From Rhodopila globiformis (lineage in GTDB: Bacteria > Pseudomonadota > Alphaproteobacteria > Acetobacterales > Acetobacteraceae): 54,760 bases of DNA. The stretch covers positions 1 through 54,760 of the forward strand of contig NZ_NHRY01000229.1 of the NCBI RefSeq assembly GCF_002937115.1, written 5' to 3'. The notes below the pieces were generated by a model that was given only the letters and a program-made list of their open reading frames with translations, did not search any database and had not been told where the DNA came from. The translations under genes were made by a program, and so were the position numbers. Below, in pieces: positions 44,416 through 53,489 of the stretch. Every line of letters starts with the position of its first letter. The stretch's first letter is position 1.

Positions 44416-44834
44416 CCCGCCACGACTTCCAGGCCGAGCGCCTGGGCTGCCTCGGCCATTTTCATGTCGAAGGTTAACAGAGTCGCATCAACCCGCTGCG
44501 CAATGGCGATGTTCAGTGCATCCGGGGTACGCAACGGCAAGTCAAGCCGGCGCAGTGCCGCCTCTGCGGCTCTCACATCACTGGGATCTGTCACGACCCG
44601 TTCGGCAACCCGTAGCACCAGGGCATCGAAAAGCGCAAAGGCATTGCGCGCCTCCGTCTCAATCATTTCGCGCATGCGCACACGGCGGGCGATCGCAGAT
44701 GCCACCTCCGCGGCCGCGAAGTCACTGACCACCAGCACATGCGTACCGGCGCCCAGGCGTGCCTCGGCGCGTGCCGTGAAAGGATCGGCTGAAACAAGCG
44801 CAACGAGAACGCTTGCGTCGAGATACAGTCTCAC
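44412..44834 (-). CDS. vapC: PIN-domain toxin (VapC family)
   Basis: The 140-residue PIN RNase has acidic residues in LYLDASVLVAL (Asp), DFAAAEVASAIARRV (Glu), LRTPDALNIAIA (Asp) and LLTFDMKMAEAAQALGL (Asp), the four-acid Mg2+ site of VapC toxins that cut tRNA or rRNA. Start is GTG 44834, overlapping the antitoxin stop in GTGA, so translation is coupled to the antitoxin. The downstream end abuts the VOC gene stop. Confidence 0.88.
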   Translation of the reverse strand: MRLYLDASVLVALVSADPFTARAEARLGAGTHVLVVSDFAAAEVASAIARRVRMREMIETEARNAFALFDALVLRVAERVVTDPSDVRAAEAALRRLDLPLRTPDALNIAIAQRVDATLLTFDMKMAEAAQALGLEVVAG

Positions 44835-45079
44835 CGCTCGTCTTCGTCGCGCATTTGGCTCAGAAGCGTCCCGGCATCGGTAGTGGCTGATGAGCGGACC
44901 CGATTCGCGGCCAGCCATGCCAGATCGTCCCGGGTCAGTGGCCTGACAGGCGGCCGGATGGCCTTGAGTGCCACGACCGGATGACCATGCCGGGTGATGA
45001 CGATATCCTCTCCGGCCAGGGTCCGGTCGATCAGATCGGAAAGCTGATTCTTGGCTTCGGCGACGCTGTGCTGGGTCAT
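44831..45079 (-). CDS. Phd/YefM-type antitoxin
   Basis: The 82-residue antitoxin begins MTQHSVAEAKNQLSDLIDRT, then GEDIVITRHGHPVVALKAI, the Phd/YefM DNA-binding fold that represses its own operon. The C-terminal part (WLAANRVRSSATTDAGTLLS, then QMRDEDER) would wrap and inhibit the PIN toxin. It is the first gene of the pair and overlaps vapC by 4 bp. Confidence 0.88.
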   Translation of the reverse strand: MTQHSVAEAKNQLSDLIDRTLAGEDIVITRHGHPVVALKAIRPPVRPLTRDDLAWLAANRVRSSATTDAGTLLSQMRDEDER

Positions 45080-45263
45080 GGCGGGTGAATTATAACCATC
45101 CGATGGCTATTTTCAAGCGCTCTCCGAGGCGTTGCGGCCCGGTCGGTCGATGTGATCCACGGTTCGGCCCTGGCTGCTGCTGACAGGTCCGGCCCTCACT
45201 ATCCTGGCCATGAAGGCGCGGTGATCAACGCACAGCCGTCGCGGCCGCAGGCCGCCCCAATTT

Positions 45264-45434
45264 CTTCTCTGCGTGCTCTGCGCGCCGCTCTGCGCGCTCT
45301 GCGTTGCAAAAATGCGGCGCCGCAACAAAGAGCCGCGTTGCCGGTGAGCCGCCCAACCCGAAGCGCCGGTGGCGCCCCGACCACCGCGCTTCAACGCAGA
45401 GTTCGCAAAGCGGGGCGCAGAGCACGCAGAGAAG
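45264..45434. repeat. Long-armed inverted element, copy C
   Basis: Arms 45264-45309 (CTTCTCTGCGTGCTCTGCGC...) and 45390-45434 surround a core (CCGGTGAGCCGCCCAACCCG...) in the same orientation as copies A and B. Flanks extend from about 45215 to 45530 and match copy B directly. It fills the 464-bp gap between the antitoxin and the phosphodiesterase. Confidence 0.75.
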
Positions 45435-45543
45435 GAATCAGGCGGCCAACGGTCGCGGTGGCGCGGCCGCGGCCGGGCTGTTCCTGTTGCAACTCGCGGC
45501 CCGGCATTCAGGGCAATGCGGCCCGGATCGGCAGCTGCCGTCC

Positions 45544-46137
45544 TCAGCGCGCGGCAAAGCGCGGATCGGAATAATCGATAACGCTCACCTCCTCGGTATC
45601 CGTATCGAGCACGGCACAACTGAGCTGCCGGTCGTTCCGGCTGTCGCGCGCGTCCCCGGCCGAGCCCGGGTTGATGACCAGAACGCCACCGATACGTCTG
45701 ACCACCTGGCAGTGCGTATGTCCATACAGCACGATATCCGCATCTGCCTCCGCGAACCGGTCCAGCTTCGGGCTATGCGGATGCACATAGTCCCCACGCG
45801 GCTCCCACGGCGTGGAGTGGATCAGCAGCAGGCGCTTCCGCCCCAATTCCAGATATTTCCGATGCGGCTGCGCGGCGAGGAAACCCAGCAGCTCCGGATC
45901 GATCCCCGGCCGCTCCCGCGCCCGCGCGCCGGCGTCGGAAAGAAAAACTTCCTCGTGGTTGCCCTGGATGACATGCGCCCCACGCTCGCGCAGCCGGGCG
46001 ACGACGGCGTTGGAAAACTGGTATTCAAAGATACTGTCGCCGAGGCACAGCAGCTCGTCGACGCTGCCCATCGCCGCCAGCGCCAGGTCCAGCCCCTGGA
46101 TGTTGCAGTGAAGATCCGATACGATACCGACTTTCAA
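45544..46137 (-). CDS. Calcineurin-like metallophosphoesterase (YfcE/MJ0936-like)
   Basis: The 197-residue phosphodiesterase has all five metal motifs: VGIVSDLHCN (Asp, His), LCLGDSIFEY (Asp), VIQGNHEEV (Asn, His), LLLIHSTPWEPRGDYVHP (His) and ADIVLYGHTHCQVVRR (GHTH). It would hydrolyse phosphodiesters in the cytoplasm; the natural substrate is unknown. TTG 46137 is preferred as start (GGGAGGA 6 nt upstream); TTG 46140 is possible. It is divergent from the hydrolase gene. Confidence 0.85.
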   Translation of the reverse strand: MKVGIVSDLHCNIQGLDLALAAMGSVDELLCLGDSIFEYQFSNAVVARLRERGAHVIQGNHEEVFLSDAGARARERPGIDPELLGFLAAQPHRKYLELGRKRLLLIHSTPWEPRGDYVHPHSPKLDRFAEADADIVLYGHTHCQVVRRIGGVLVINPGSAGDARDSRNDRQLSCAVLDTDTEEVSVIDYSDPRFAAR

Positions 46138-46250
46138 CAATGTCCTCCCGTTCCGCTGTCCCAGGCCATAGCACGCGGCCCGCGGATTTGGCGACACCGC
46201 CCGCCTGTCTGTAGGCTGTCGCCGAAACCGGACAGAGGAACGCCGCCAGG

Positions 46251-47117
46251 ATGAACGACCAGCTTGCCGAGGACCCGCACACCATCCTCGACCGCCTGCA
46301 ACGCCAGGCCACGCGGCATGAAACGCCGTGCGGCGACGGCCGGATGATCTGGCACCTGTGGGACGAATCCGGCGGCGCCGCCCCGGTGGTCGCGCTGTTC
46401 CACGGCGGCGCCGGGTCCTGGCGGCACTGGGTCCGCACCATCCCCGCGCTGCTGCCGCGCTACCGCGTGCTGGTGCCCGACCTGCCGGGCCTGGGCGAGT
46501 CCGACATGCCGCCCGTCAGCGACGACGCCGACGCCATCGCCGGTATCGTTGCAGACGGTATCGACGCGATCATCGGCGCCGGCGTGTCCTACGACGTCGT
46601 CGGGTTCTCCTTCGGCAGCACCATGGCGGCCTGCGTCGGCGCGCTGCGCGGCAAGCGGGTTCGTTCCGTTACGATCATCGGCTCCTCCGGCGTCGGCGCG
46701 CTCGGCTCCGCCGTCAACCTGGAGAAGGTGCGCCACCTGGAAGGCGACGAGCGCCGGGAAACCCACCGCACCAACCTCAATCGCCTGATGATCGCCGATC
46801 GGCGGAAAATCGACGATCTGGCGCTGGTGATCCAGGACTGGAACACCATCCGTTCGCGCCTGCGCACCCCGGCGCTTTCCCGCAGCGGCGCCGTCATGCG
46901 CGCCATCGACCGCCTGCAATCACCGCTGAACGGCATCTGGGGCGAACTCGACGCGCCGGCCAACCCGAAGGGACCGGAACGGGTCGCCATCCTGCGCGCC
47001 CACCGCCCGGACGCCGACGTGCGGCTGATCCCCGCCACCGGCCACTGGGCCGCCTACGAGGCCGCCGATACCGTCAACGCCACGCTGCTGGACATGCTCG
47101 CGCGCACCCGCCCCTGA
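46251..47117 (+). CDS. Alpha/beta hydrolase
   Basis: The 288-residue hydrolase has the oxyanion-hole loop LFHGGAGSWRHWVRTIPALL, the nucleophile elbow VVGFSFGSTMAA, a late Asp in IWGELDAPANPKGPER and the catalytic His in IPATGHWAAYE. It resembles lactonase/C-C hydrolase-type members. It precedes the CoA-transferase gene by 27 bp on the same strand, so the two probably form a degradative unit in which it hydrolyses a CoA ester, lactone or ring-cleavage product (inference). Confidence 0.82.
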   Translation: MNDQLAEDPHTILDRLQRQATRHETPCGDGRMIWHLWDESGGAAPVVALFHGGAGSWRHWVRTIPALLPRYRVLVPDLPGLGESDMPPVSDDADAIAGIVADGIDAIIGAGVSYDVVGFSFGSTMAACVGALRGKRVRSVTIIGSSGVGALGSAVNLEKVRHLEGDERRETHRTNLNRLMIADRRKIDDLALVIQDWNTIRSRLRTPALSRSGAVMRAIDRLQSPLNGIWGELDAPANPKGPERVAILRAHRPDADVRLIPATGHWAAYEAADTVNATLLDMLARTRP

Positions 47118-47144
47118 AGGGCTAATCGTTGGAGGGAACAAACA

Positions 47145-49742
47145 ATGACCGAGCTGTCCACCGGCCCCGGCGCGATGATGGGCAACGCCGGCCCGGGCAT
47201 GCTGGCGGGGCTGCGGGTGATCGAAATCGCCGACGAGCGTGCCGAATATGCCGGCCTGCTGCTCGCCGGCCTGGGCTGCGAGGTGGTGAAGATCGAGCCG
47301 CCCGAGGGCAACGCCACCCGCCGCATCGGCCCGTTCCTGGACGACCAGCCCGGGCTGGAACGCTCGCTGTTCTTCTGGGCCTATAACCGCGCCAAGAAAT
47401 CGGTGGTGCTGGACATCCAGGCCCAGCCCGCGGCGCTGCTGCGGCTGCTGGAGGGCGCCGACATCCTGCTGGATTCCTCCTGCGGCGCCTTGAACACCGC
47501 GCTCGGGCTGGACCGGAATGCGCTGAACGCGCGCTTCCCGACGCTGGTGACCGCGCGGATGACGCCGTTCGGCGATGACGGGCCATGGGCGCATTTCAAG
47601 GGCTCGGACCTGGTGCATCTCGCGCTCGGCGGAGTGATGATGAACTGCGGCTACGATCCGGATCCGAACTGGCAGTACGACACGCCGCCGATCGCGCCGC
47701 AGGTCTGGCATGCGTACCACATCGCCGGCGAGCAGCTTGCCGCCGGCGTCGTCGCGGCGCTGATCGCGCGGCGCCGCAACGGCCTCGGCCAGGATGTTTC
47801 GATCGCGGTGCACGAGGCGGTGGCGAAGAACCCGGAGCTCGACATCATGCACTGGGTGATGCGCCGCGTGCCGCTGTGGCGGCTGACCTGCCGGCATGCG
47901 CTGGAGACGCCGAACCACTCGCCGAGCATCATGCACACCAAGGACGGCCGCTGGTACATCTCGCACGGCATGGGCGCGCGCGACCTGAAGGCGCTGGTGC
48001 CGTTACTGTCAAAATACGACATGCAGGCGGACCTGCAACCGCCGCCGCCGGACGCCGATCTGAAGGCGCGGGCGGTGCCGGGTTCCACGGTCGGGGACGA
48101 GGCGAAGGCGCACATGCTCGACGTCGTGCAGCGCTTCGCCCGCGCCTGGACCTACCACGACATGCCGTGGCTGGAGGCGCAGGAAGCCGGCCTGCTGTGG
48201 GCGCCGATCCGCAAGCCGCATGAGAACGCGCTTGACGAGCACTGGCTGAAACGAAAGACCTTCGCCGAGGTGCCGCATCCGGAACTCGGCCGTTCGTTCC
48301 TCTATCCCACCAGCAAGTGGCTGGCGACGCAGACAAGCTGGCAGATCGGCCGGCGGGCGCCGCTGCTGGGCGAGGACACCGAAGCGCTGCTGGCCGAGGC
48401 GCCGCGCCAACCGTCCGTGCCCACGCGGCCCAAGGGCGACGCCGGGGCGGTCGTTTCTGCCCTGCACGGCAAGCCGTTTCCGTTGCAAGGGGTGAAGATC
48501 CTGGATTTCGCCTGGTTCCTCGCCTCGGCCGGCGGCACGCGCTTCCTCGCCGCGCTGGGGGCGGAGAGCTACAAGGTGGAGTGGAAGGACAATCCCGACA
48601 CCCGCCTCGCCGCGATGGCGCCGGTGGGCGGACGCGCGGCGCGGCAGGCGGCGACGGGACCGCTGCCGGGGGTGAAGGACCCCGACATGGGCGGGCAGTT
48701 CCTCAACAAGAACGCCGGCAAGCGCGGCATTTCGCTGAACATCCGCCATCCGAAGGGACTGGCGATCGCGAAGGACCTTGTCCGCCTCTGCGATATCGTG
48801 GCCGAGGGGTTCTCGCCCGGCGTGCTGCAACGCCTCGGCCTCGGCTACGACGTGATGCGCAAGATCCGCCCGGACATCATCTACATCCAGCAGGCCGGCA
48901 TGGGCGCTCACGGCACCTATGGCCGGATGCGCACCGTCGGCCCCGTCGCCGCGGCGTTCGCTGGCCAGGCCGACATGTCCGGCCTGCCGGAGCCGGCGAT
49001 GCCGGTGGGATGGGGCTATTCCTATCTCGACTGGATGGGCGCCTACGGCTACGCGCTGGCGCTGCTGGGCGCGCTGCACCATCGCGACCGCACCGGGCAG
49101 GGCCAGTGGATCGACGCGTCGCAGTGCGAGTCGGGCATTTTCCTCACCGGCACGGCGATCCTGGACTGGGCGGCCAACGGCCGGGAATGGCGCCGCCATG
49201 GCAACCGCTCGCCCTACAAGCCGGCGGCGCCGCACGGCGTCTATCGTTGCGCGGGCAACGACCGTTGGGTGGCAATCGCCTGCTTCACCGAGACGGACTG
49301 GCAGTCCCTTGCCCGCGTCGCCGATCACCCCGGCTGGCTAGCCGATCGGCGCTTCATGACGCTGGCCGATCGGCTGGCGCACCAGGAGGCGCTGGATGAG
49401 GCGGTTGGGGCGTGGACCATCACTCGGTCCGCCGAGGAAACAATGATGGCGCTGCAGGAAGCTGGCGTTCCCGCCGGGGTCTGCCAGAACGCCGAGGACC
49501 GCTGCGACCACGACCCGCAGCTTCGCCACCTCAACTGGCTCACCGAAGTCACCGGCAGCAAGATCGGCACCTGGCCGGTCTATGAGTTGCCGATGAAACT
49601 GTCGCGCACGCCGGCCTATATCGGCGGCCCGATCAACCGCGGCGCGCCGTGCTACGGCGAGGATAATGCATGGCTGCTGACTGAACTGCTGGGCATGTCG
49701 GCGTCTGACGTGGAGCGGCTGGCTGAGGAAGGCGTGATATGA
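47145..49742 (+). CDS. Tandem-domain class III (CaiB/BaiF) CoA-transferase
   Basis: The 865-residue protein is two CaiB/BaiF domains in one chain (about 19-410 and 455-860), each with the Rossmann start (GLRVIEIADERAEYAGLLLA and GVKILDFAWFLASAGGTRFL) and a VVKIEPPEG/KVEWKDNPD strand. In the second domain the family Asp is present in YLDWMGAYGYALALLGALHH (Asp629). In the first, the aligned position is His192 (AYHIAGEQLAAGVVAALIAR), so that half is probably not catalytic. Class III enzymes move CoA between carboxylates. AGGGAAC precedes the ATG. It follows the alpha/beta hydrolase closely. Confidence 0.87.
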   Translation: MTELSTGPGAMMGNAGPGMLAGLRVIEIADERAEYAGLLLAGLGCEVVKIEPPEGNATRRIGPFLDDQPGLERSLFFWAYNRAKKSVVLDIQAQPAALLRLLEGADILLDSSCGALNTALGLDRNALNARFPTLVTARMTPFGDDGPWAHFKGSDLVHLALGGVMMNCGYDPDPNWQYDTPPIAPQVWHAYHIAGEQLAAGVVAALIARRRNGLGQDVSIAVHEAVAKNPELDIMHWVMRRVPLWRLTCRHALETPNHSPSIMHTKDGRWYISHGMGARDLKALVPLLSKYDMQADLQPPPPDADLKARAVPGSTVGDEAKAHMLDVVQRFARAWTYHDMPWLEAQEAGLLWAPIRKPHENALDEHWLKRKTFAEVPHPELGRSFLYPTSKWLATQTSWQIGRRAPLLGEDTEALLAEAPRQPSVPTRPKGDAGAVVSALHGKPFPLQGVKILDFAWFLASAGGTRFLAALGAESYKVEWKDNPDTRLAAMAPVGGRAARQAATGPLPGVKDPDMGGQFLNKNAGKRGISLNIRHPKGLAIAKDLVRLCDIVAEGFSPGVLQRLGLGYDVMRKIRPDIIYIQQAGMGAHGTYGRMRTVGPVAAAFAGQADMSGLPEPAMPVGWGYSYLDWMGAYGYALALLGALHHRDRTGQGQWIDASQCESGIFLTGTAILDWAANGREWRRHGNRSPYKPAAPHGVYRCAGNDRWVAIACFTETDWQSLARVADHPGWLADRRFMTLADRLAHQEALDEAVGAWTITRSAEETMMALQEAGVPAGVCQNAEDRCDHDPQLRHLNWLTEVTGSKIGTWPVYELPMKLSRTPAYIGGPINRGAPCYGEDNAWLLTELLGMSASDVERLAEEGVI

Positions 49743-49946
49743 TGCAGGCAGGATGCGCAGGCGGCCCTTGTTGTCCTGATCCCGGGACAGTTCACGCAGG
49801 CACGGATCAACCCCGGTCACCGCTTCATGGTCCGGAACAAACCAATGCGTTTTTGTGCTGGAATGGCCCAGGCGTCCGGCGCGCCTTTTCGCCGCCTGAA
49901 CATTGGCGAGAAATACCGGTCCGCCGGAGCGGGCGCGCTGGCCCCT

Positions 49947-49982
49947 CCGCGTCATGGCCCGCCTTCGCGGACCATGACGCGG
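49947..49982. repeat. REP-like palindrome
   Basis: CCGCGTCATGG (49947-49957) and CCATGACGCGG (49972-49982) form a perfect 11-bp stem with a 14-nt loop between the CoA-transferase and the next convergent gene. It could end transcripts from either side. Confidence 0.6.
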
Positions 49983-50013
49983 AGAAGACGGTGCCCTGCA
50001 CCCAATGCAGCGG

Positions 50014-50289
50014 TTATTCCCTGCCGGCCCCTTGGCGCTCCTGCGCCACGATCTGCTGCTTCGGCCGCCGCGTCAGGACCGCGATCTGATGCGGGCTTGC
50101 CGGCATGCCGTCCAGTGTCAGCTCAGGACGTGGCGGAGACTCCTGAACCGCGGCCGTGTTCAGCACCGCGAGCTGATGCGGCGAGGCCGGAAATCCCATC
50201 ACTTCGTAGGTCGGCAGCTCCGCGGCCATTGCGGCGGATCCGCCCAGCACGCAAGCCACGGTCGCCACTGTCGAAAGGCGATGCCACAT
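50014..50289 (-). CDS. Small exported protein with duplicated PASPHQ motif
   Basis: The 91-residue product has a signal peptide (WHRLSTVATVACVLGGSAAM to AAA or MAA) and a mature part containing two copies of a short motif: YEVMGFPASPHQLAVLNTAA and LTLDGMPASPHQIAVLTRRP. ATG 50289 has a run of six G 5 nt upstream. I remember similar small periplasmic proteins in alphaproteobacteria with the same (F/M)P-x-(S/T)PHQ repeats but no established function. Confidence 0.7.
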   Translation of the reverse strand: MWHRLSTVATVACVLGGSAAMAAELPTYEVMGFPASPHQLAVLNTAAVQESPPRPELTLDGMPASPHQIAVLTRRPKQQIVAQERQGAGRE

Positions 50290-50427
50290 GATACCCCCCA
50301 TTTCCCGGTTACGGCGCATTCGTCTCGCCGGCTTGTCGAGTATCACCGTGTGCGGGGGCTGGCTCTGAAGTGCTTCACAGACCGGCAGGCTGCGGAAGCG
50401 GGCCCTTGCTGTCCCGGCCCGCCGGCC

Positions 50428-51168
50428 TCAGCGCCGCAGATATTCCAGCAGCAATGCCCGAAGATCGGCCATGCCGTTCCGGTAGCCGATGGCCTTCAGG
50501 CCGCGGTCCAGCAGGCTCAGCCAGCCGTCCGGCGCCGCCGGCGGAGGCCCGGCCGCGCGCAGCCGGGCCAGGGCCTTCGGCGTCCGGGCCAGCGGGAGCG
50601 TCCGGTCCTTCACGGTCAACGGGTTGGATCCCGCAAGCGACAGCGACATCCGCACCGTCAGCGACCGGGCCAGGATGAACGCCGCCGCCAGCGCCGGCAC
50701 GGCCTCGTCCCGCGGCGCGCAGAGAAAGCCGGCCGCATCCAGGGCGCAGGGCAGGTCCACGGGCGCCGCGCGGAGGAATTGCAGGGAGGCGTGCAGCGTG
50801 CCGGCCGCCGTGGCCGCCAGCAGAAGCTCATCGGACACGCCGCGCACCACGATCACCGGCACCAGTTGGGTGCCGCCGGCACCTGTCGATACAGGCTTGC
50901 CGCCAATCGGTGGGTCCGCGGCGGAGCCGGCGGCGCGCGCCTCCAGGTCCGCGACGATGCCGGCCGCATCGAGCAACCGGTCCTTGTGGCGCAGCACGCA
51001 GGCTTGGCCCCGGCAGCTCAGGATCCAGCTGCCGATGGATTCATCCGCGGCCGCGGCCGGGTCCGGTGCCGTGAGGCAGGCAAGCAGGCCGGCGACACCC
51101 AGCCATTTCCATCCGCCGGCGCAGACTCCTCTTCCGCGCCGCGCGGTAATCTGCAACCGTTGGGTCAT
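50428..51168 (-). CDS. Exported protein, invasion-associated-locus-B-like organisation, unknown function
   Basis: The 246-residue protein has an N-terminal signal segment (WKWLGVAGLLACLTAPDPAA, then AADE) and begins its mature part with SIGSWILSCRGQACVLRHKD, a Trp/Cys/Cys pattern recalling IalB-type periplasmic proteins, followed by QLVPVIVVRGVSDELLLA and DLPCALDAAGFLCAPRDEAV with a second Cys pair. The resemblance is weak and a family is not assigned. Its ATG (51168-51166) and that of the divergent dipeptidase (51167-51169) overlap in the same CATG. Confidence 0.6.
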   Translation of the reverse strand: MTQRLQITARRGRGVCAGGWKWLGVAGLLACLTAPDPAAAADESIGSWILSCRGQACVLRHKDRLLDAAGIVADLEARAAGSAADPPIGGKPVSTGAGGTQLVPVIVVRGVSDELLLAATAAGTLHASLQFLRAAPVDLPCALDAAGFLCAPRDEAVPALAAAFILARSLTVRMSLSLAGSNPLTVKDRTLPLARTPKALARLRAAGPPPAAPDGWLSLLDRGLKAIGYRNGMADLRALLLEYLRR

Positions 51169-52195
51169 GAATGATGCCATGCAGCCTGACGCGCTTTCGA
51201 TCCACCGTACCCTGCTGACGCTGGATACACACATCGACATACCCTGGCCATCCGGGCCCGATCCGTTCCAGGACGGCGCCCGGAAGGTCGACCTGCCGAA
51301 GATGGCCCGCGGCGGCCTCCGCGCCGGCTGCTTCGTCGCCTACGTCCCACAGTCCACCCGGGCGCCGGTGTTCGAGACGGCGGCCTATACCCGCGCCCTG
51401 GCCATGCTGGACCACATCAACCTCATGGCGCGCATGCCGTCGCTGGTGCCGCTGCGCCTCGCCCCGCGCGCCGACGCGATCGAGGCCGCCCGGCGCGACA
51501 ACGTCGTCGCCATCGTCCCCTGCGTGGAGAACGGCTTCGCCATCGGCACCGACCTGGCGCGGATCGCGGAGTTCCGGGCGCGCGGTGCAGTGTATATGAC
51601 GCTGACGCACAACGGCCACAACGCGCTGGGCGATTCCTGCAACCCCCGCCGCGACCTGGGCGACCGGGAGGTCGAGCACGGCGGGCTGTCGGCCTTCGGC
51701 AAGGCGGCGATCGCCCTGATGAACCGCGTCGGCATGCTGGTCGACGTCGCGCACACCGCGCGCGACACCATGCTGCAGGCGGCGGAGGAATCCCGCTCGC
51801 CCATCGTCTCCAGCCATTCCTGCGTCAGCGCGCTGTGCGACCATTCGCGCAACATGGCCGACTGGCAGCTCGACGTGATCCGCGACGTCAAGGGGGTGAT
51901 CCAGATCACCGCGGTGTCGGCGTTCCTGAAGCTGAACGCCAAGCCCGAGGACGTCACGGTCGCCGACTTTGCCGATCACATCGACCACGCCGTGCGGCGC
52001 ATCGGCATCGACCATGTCGGGATCTCGTCGGACTTCGACGGCGGCGGCGGCATCAGCGACTGGAACGACGCCGCGCAGACGCCGAACATCACGATCGAAC
52101 TGGCGAAACGCGGCTATGATCGCGGCGCCCTTGAAAAACTCTGGGGCGGCAATTTCCTGCGAGTCATGCGGGCAGCGGAGGGAGTGGCAGGCTGA
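51167..52195 (+). CDS. Membrane dipeptidase, peptidase family M19
   Basis: The 342-residue zinc enzyme of the renal-dipeptidase family has LLTLDTHIDIPW (HxD metal pair), IVPCVENGFAIGTDLARIAE (bridging Glu), LVDVAHTARDTM (His), PIVSSHSCVSALCDHSRNMA (His) and HVGISSDFDGGGGISDW (Asp). The family hydrolyses dipeptides, often with D-amino acids, and beta-lactams. ATG 51167 is used; an in-frame ATG at 51179 is the alternative, and neither has a clear ribosome site. Its stop overlaps the downstream reductase start (TGATG). Confidence 0.88.
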   Translation: MNDAMQPDALSIHRTLLTLDTHIDIPWPSGPDPFQDGARKVDLPKMARGGLRAGCFVAYVPQSTRAPVFETAAYTRALAMLDHINLMARMPSLVPLRLAPRADAIEAARRDNVVAIVPCVENGFAIGTDLARIAEFRARGAVYMTLTHNGHNALGDSCNPRRDLGDREVEHGGLSAFGKAAIALMNRVGMLVDVAHTARDTMLQAAEESRSPIVSSHSCVSALCDHSRNMADWQLDVIRDVKGVIQITAVSAFLKLNAKPEDVTVADFADHIDHAVRRIGIDHVGISSDFDGGGGISDWNDAAQTPNITIELAKRGYDRGALEKLWGGNFLRVMRAAEGVAG

Positions 52196-53034
52196 TGCGC
52201 ACGGTGACGCTTCCAGGCGGCGAGACGGTTCCGGCGGTCGGGCAGGGGACCTGGAACATGGGCGAACGCGCGGACCAGGCGGCGCGGGAGGCGGACGCGC
52301 TGCGCCTGGGCATCGACCTCGGCATGACGCTGGTCGACACCGCCGAGATGTACGCCTCGGGCGGCGCCGAGGAGGTGGTCGCCCGGGCGGTGGCGGGCCA
52401 GCGGGACAAGGTGTTCATCGTCAGCAAGGTGTTGCCGCAGAACGCCTCCCGCAGCGGCGTGCCGGCGGCGTGCGAGCGCAGCCTGAGGCGGCTTGGGACC
52501 GACCGGATCGACCTGTACCTGCTGCACTGGCGCGGCAGCCACCGGCTGGCGGAGACGGTGGCGGCGTTCGAGGCGCTGCGGGCGGCGGGCAAGATCCGCC
52601 ACTGGGGCGTATCGAACCTGGATGTCGCCGACATGGAGGAAGTGGCAGGCCTGCCCGGTGGCGCGGCCTGCGCGACCGACCAGGTGCTGTACCATCCCGA
52701 CAGCCGCGGGATCGAGTTCGACCTGCTGCCGTGGTGCGCGCAGCGCGGGGTGCCGGTGATGGCGTATTCGCCGCTGGGGCACAACGTGCAGCGCCTGGCG
52801 CGGTCGGCGGCGCTGCGGGCCGTCGCCGATCGGCATGGGGTGACGCTGGCGCAGGTGGCGATCGCCTGGGGGCTGCGCGACGGCCACGTGATCTCGATCC
52901 CGAAGGCGGCGGATGCCGCGCATGTGCGGGAGAACGCGGCGGCGGCCGAGCTGGCGCTGACGCCGCAGGACCTGGCCGAGATCGATGCCGCGCACCCGCC
53001 GCCGAAGCGCAAGCGGGCGCTCGACCTGCTGTAG
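52195..53034 (+). CDS. Aldo/keto reductase
   Basis: The 279-residue NADPH-dependent oxidoreductase has the catalytic tetrad in LVDTAEMYASGGAEE (Asp, Tyr), FIVSKVLPQNASR (Lys) and LYLLHWRGSH (His), then GVSNLDVADMEE, AYSPLGHN and the cofactor segment ISIPKAADAAHVRENAAA. It is complete, in contrast with the broken aldo/keto reductase at 15.3 kb. Start overlaps the dipeptidase stop by one base, so both are translated from one mRNA; the reason for the pairing is not obvious. Confidence 0.9.
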   Translation: MRTVTLPGGETVPAVGQGTWNMGERADQAAREADALRLGIDLGMTLVDTAEMYASGGAEEVVARAVAGQRDKVFIVSKVLPQNASRSGVPAACERSLRRLGTDRIDLYLLHWRGSHRLAETVAAFEALRAAGKIRHWGVSNLDVADMEEVAGLPGGAACATDQVLYHPDSRGIEFDLLPWCAQRGVPVMAYSPLGHNVQRLARSAALRAVADRHGVTLAQVAIAWGLRDGHVISIPKAADAAHVRENAAAAELALTPQDLAEIDAAHPPPKRKRALDLL

Positions 53035-53489
53035 CGGCGAGGCCCGGCAGCCAATCCGTTCCGGCCAGATAACAACGGCGGATCACCAGCCTGAGTGCCT
53101 ATCCCAGTAAGGCGATCGGCATGCAGAAAAGTACGGGGAAAAAATGATTCGGCCGAGCCATGCCGGCCTGTTCAGGCGCATTCGGGGCGGCTTCGTATCC
53201 TTGTGTCAACGCAACGGAACACACCGCACCGGCCTGTCCCGAGTGTGCTTGTGGCAAGCGTGGATGGTGGCCCTGCGGCCACCATGATGGTGAAAGCGCG
53301 CCGTCGGCCCGTCCCAACCCGCGCCGCGGCGACCGCTTCCGGGATGTGCATGTCTCACAGGGGGTACGTCCGGCCGTAACGAAGGGCAACCGCCCGGGCC
53401 GCCGGCCGCACCACCAAGGGCCGTTATGCCATCTGGCTCCGGCCGGCTGGCCCGCGCTATAACCTCCGCCACAGGCAGGGAGGCCAGAG
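53035..53489. other. Intergenic gap with REP-like hairpin
   Basis: The main structure is a REP-like hairpin at about 53256-53290: TGGTGGCC (53265-53272) and GGCCACCA (53277-53284) with a 4-nt loop, flanked by GCGTGGA and TGATGG as in other family copies. No gene was recognised in the gap. Confidence 0.5.
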
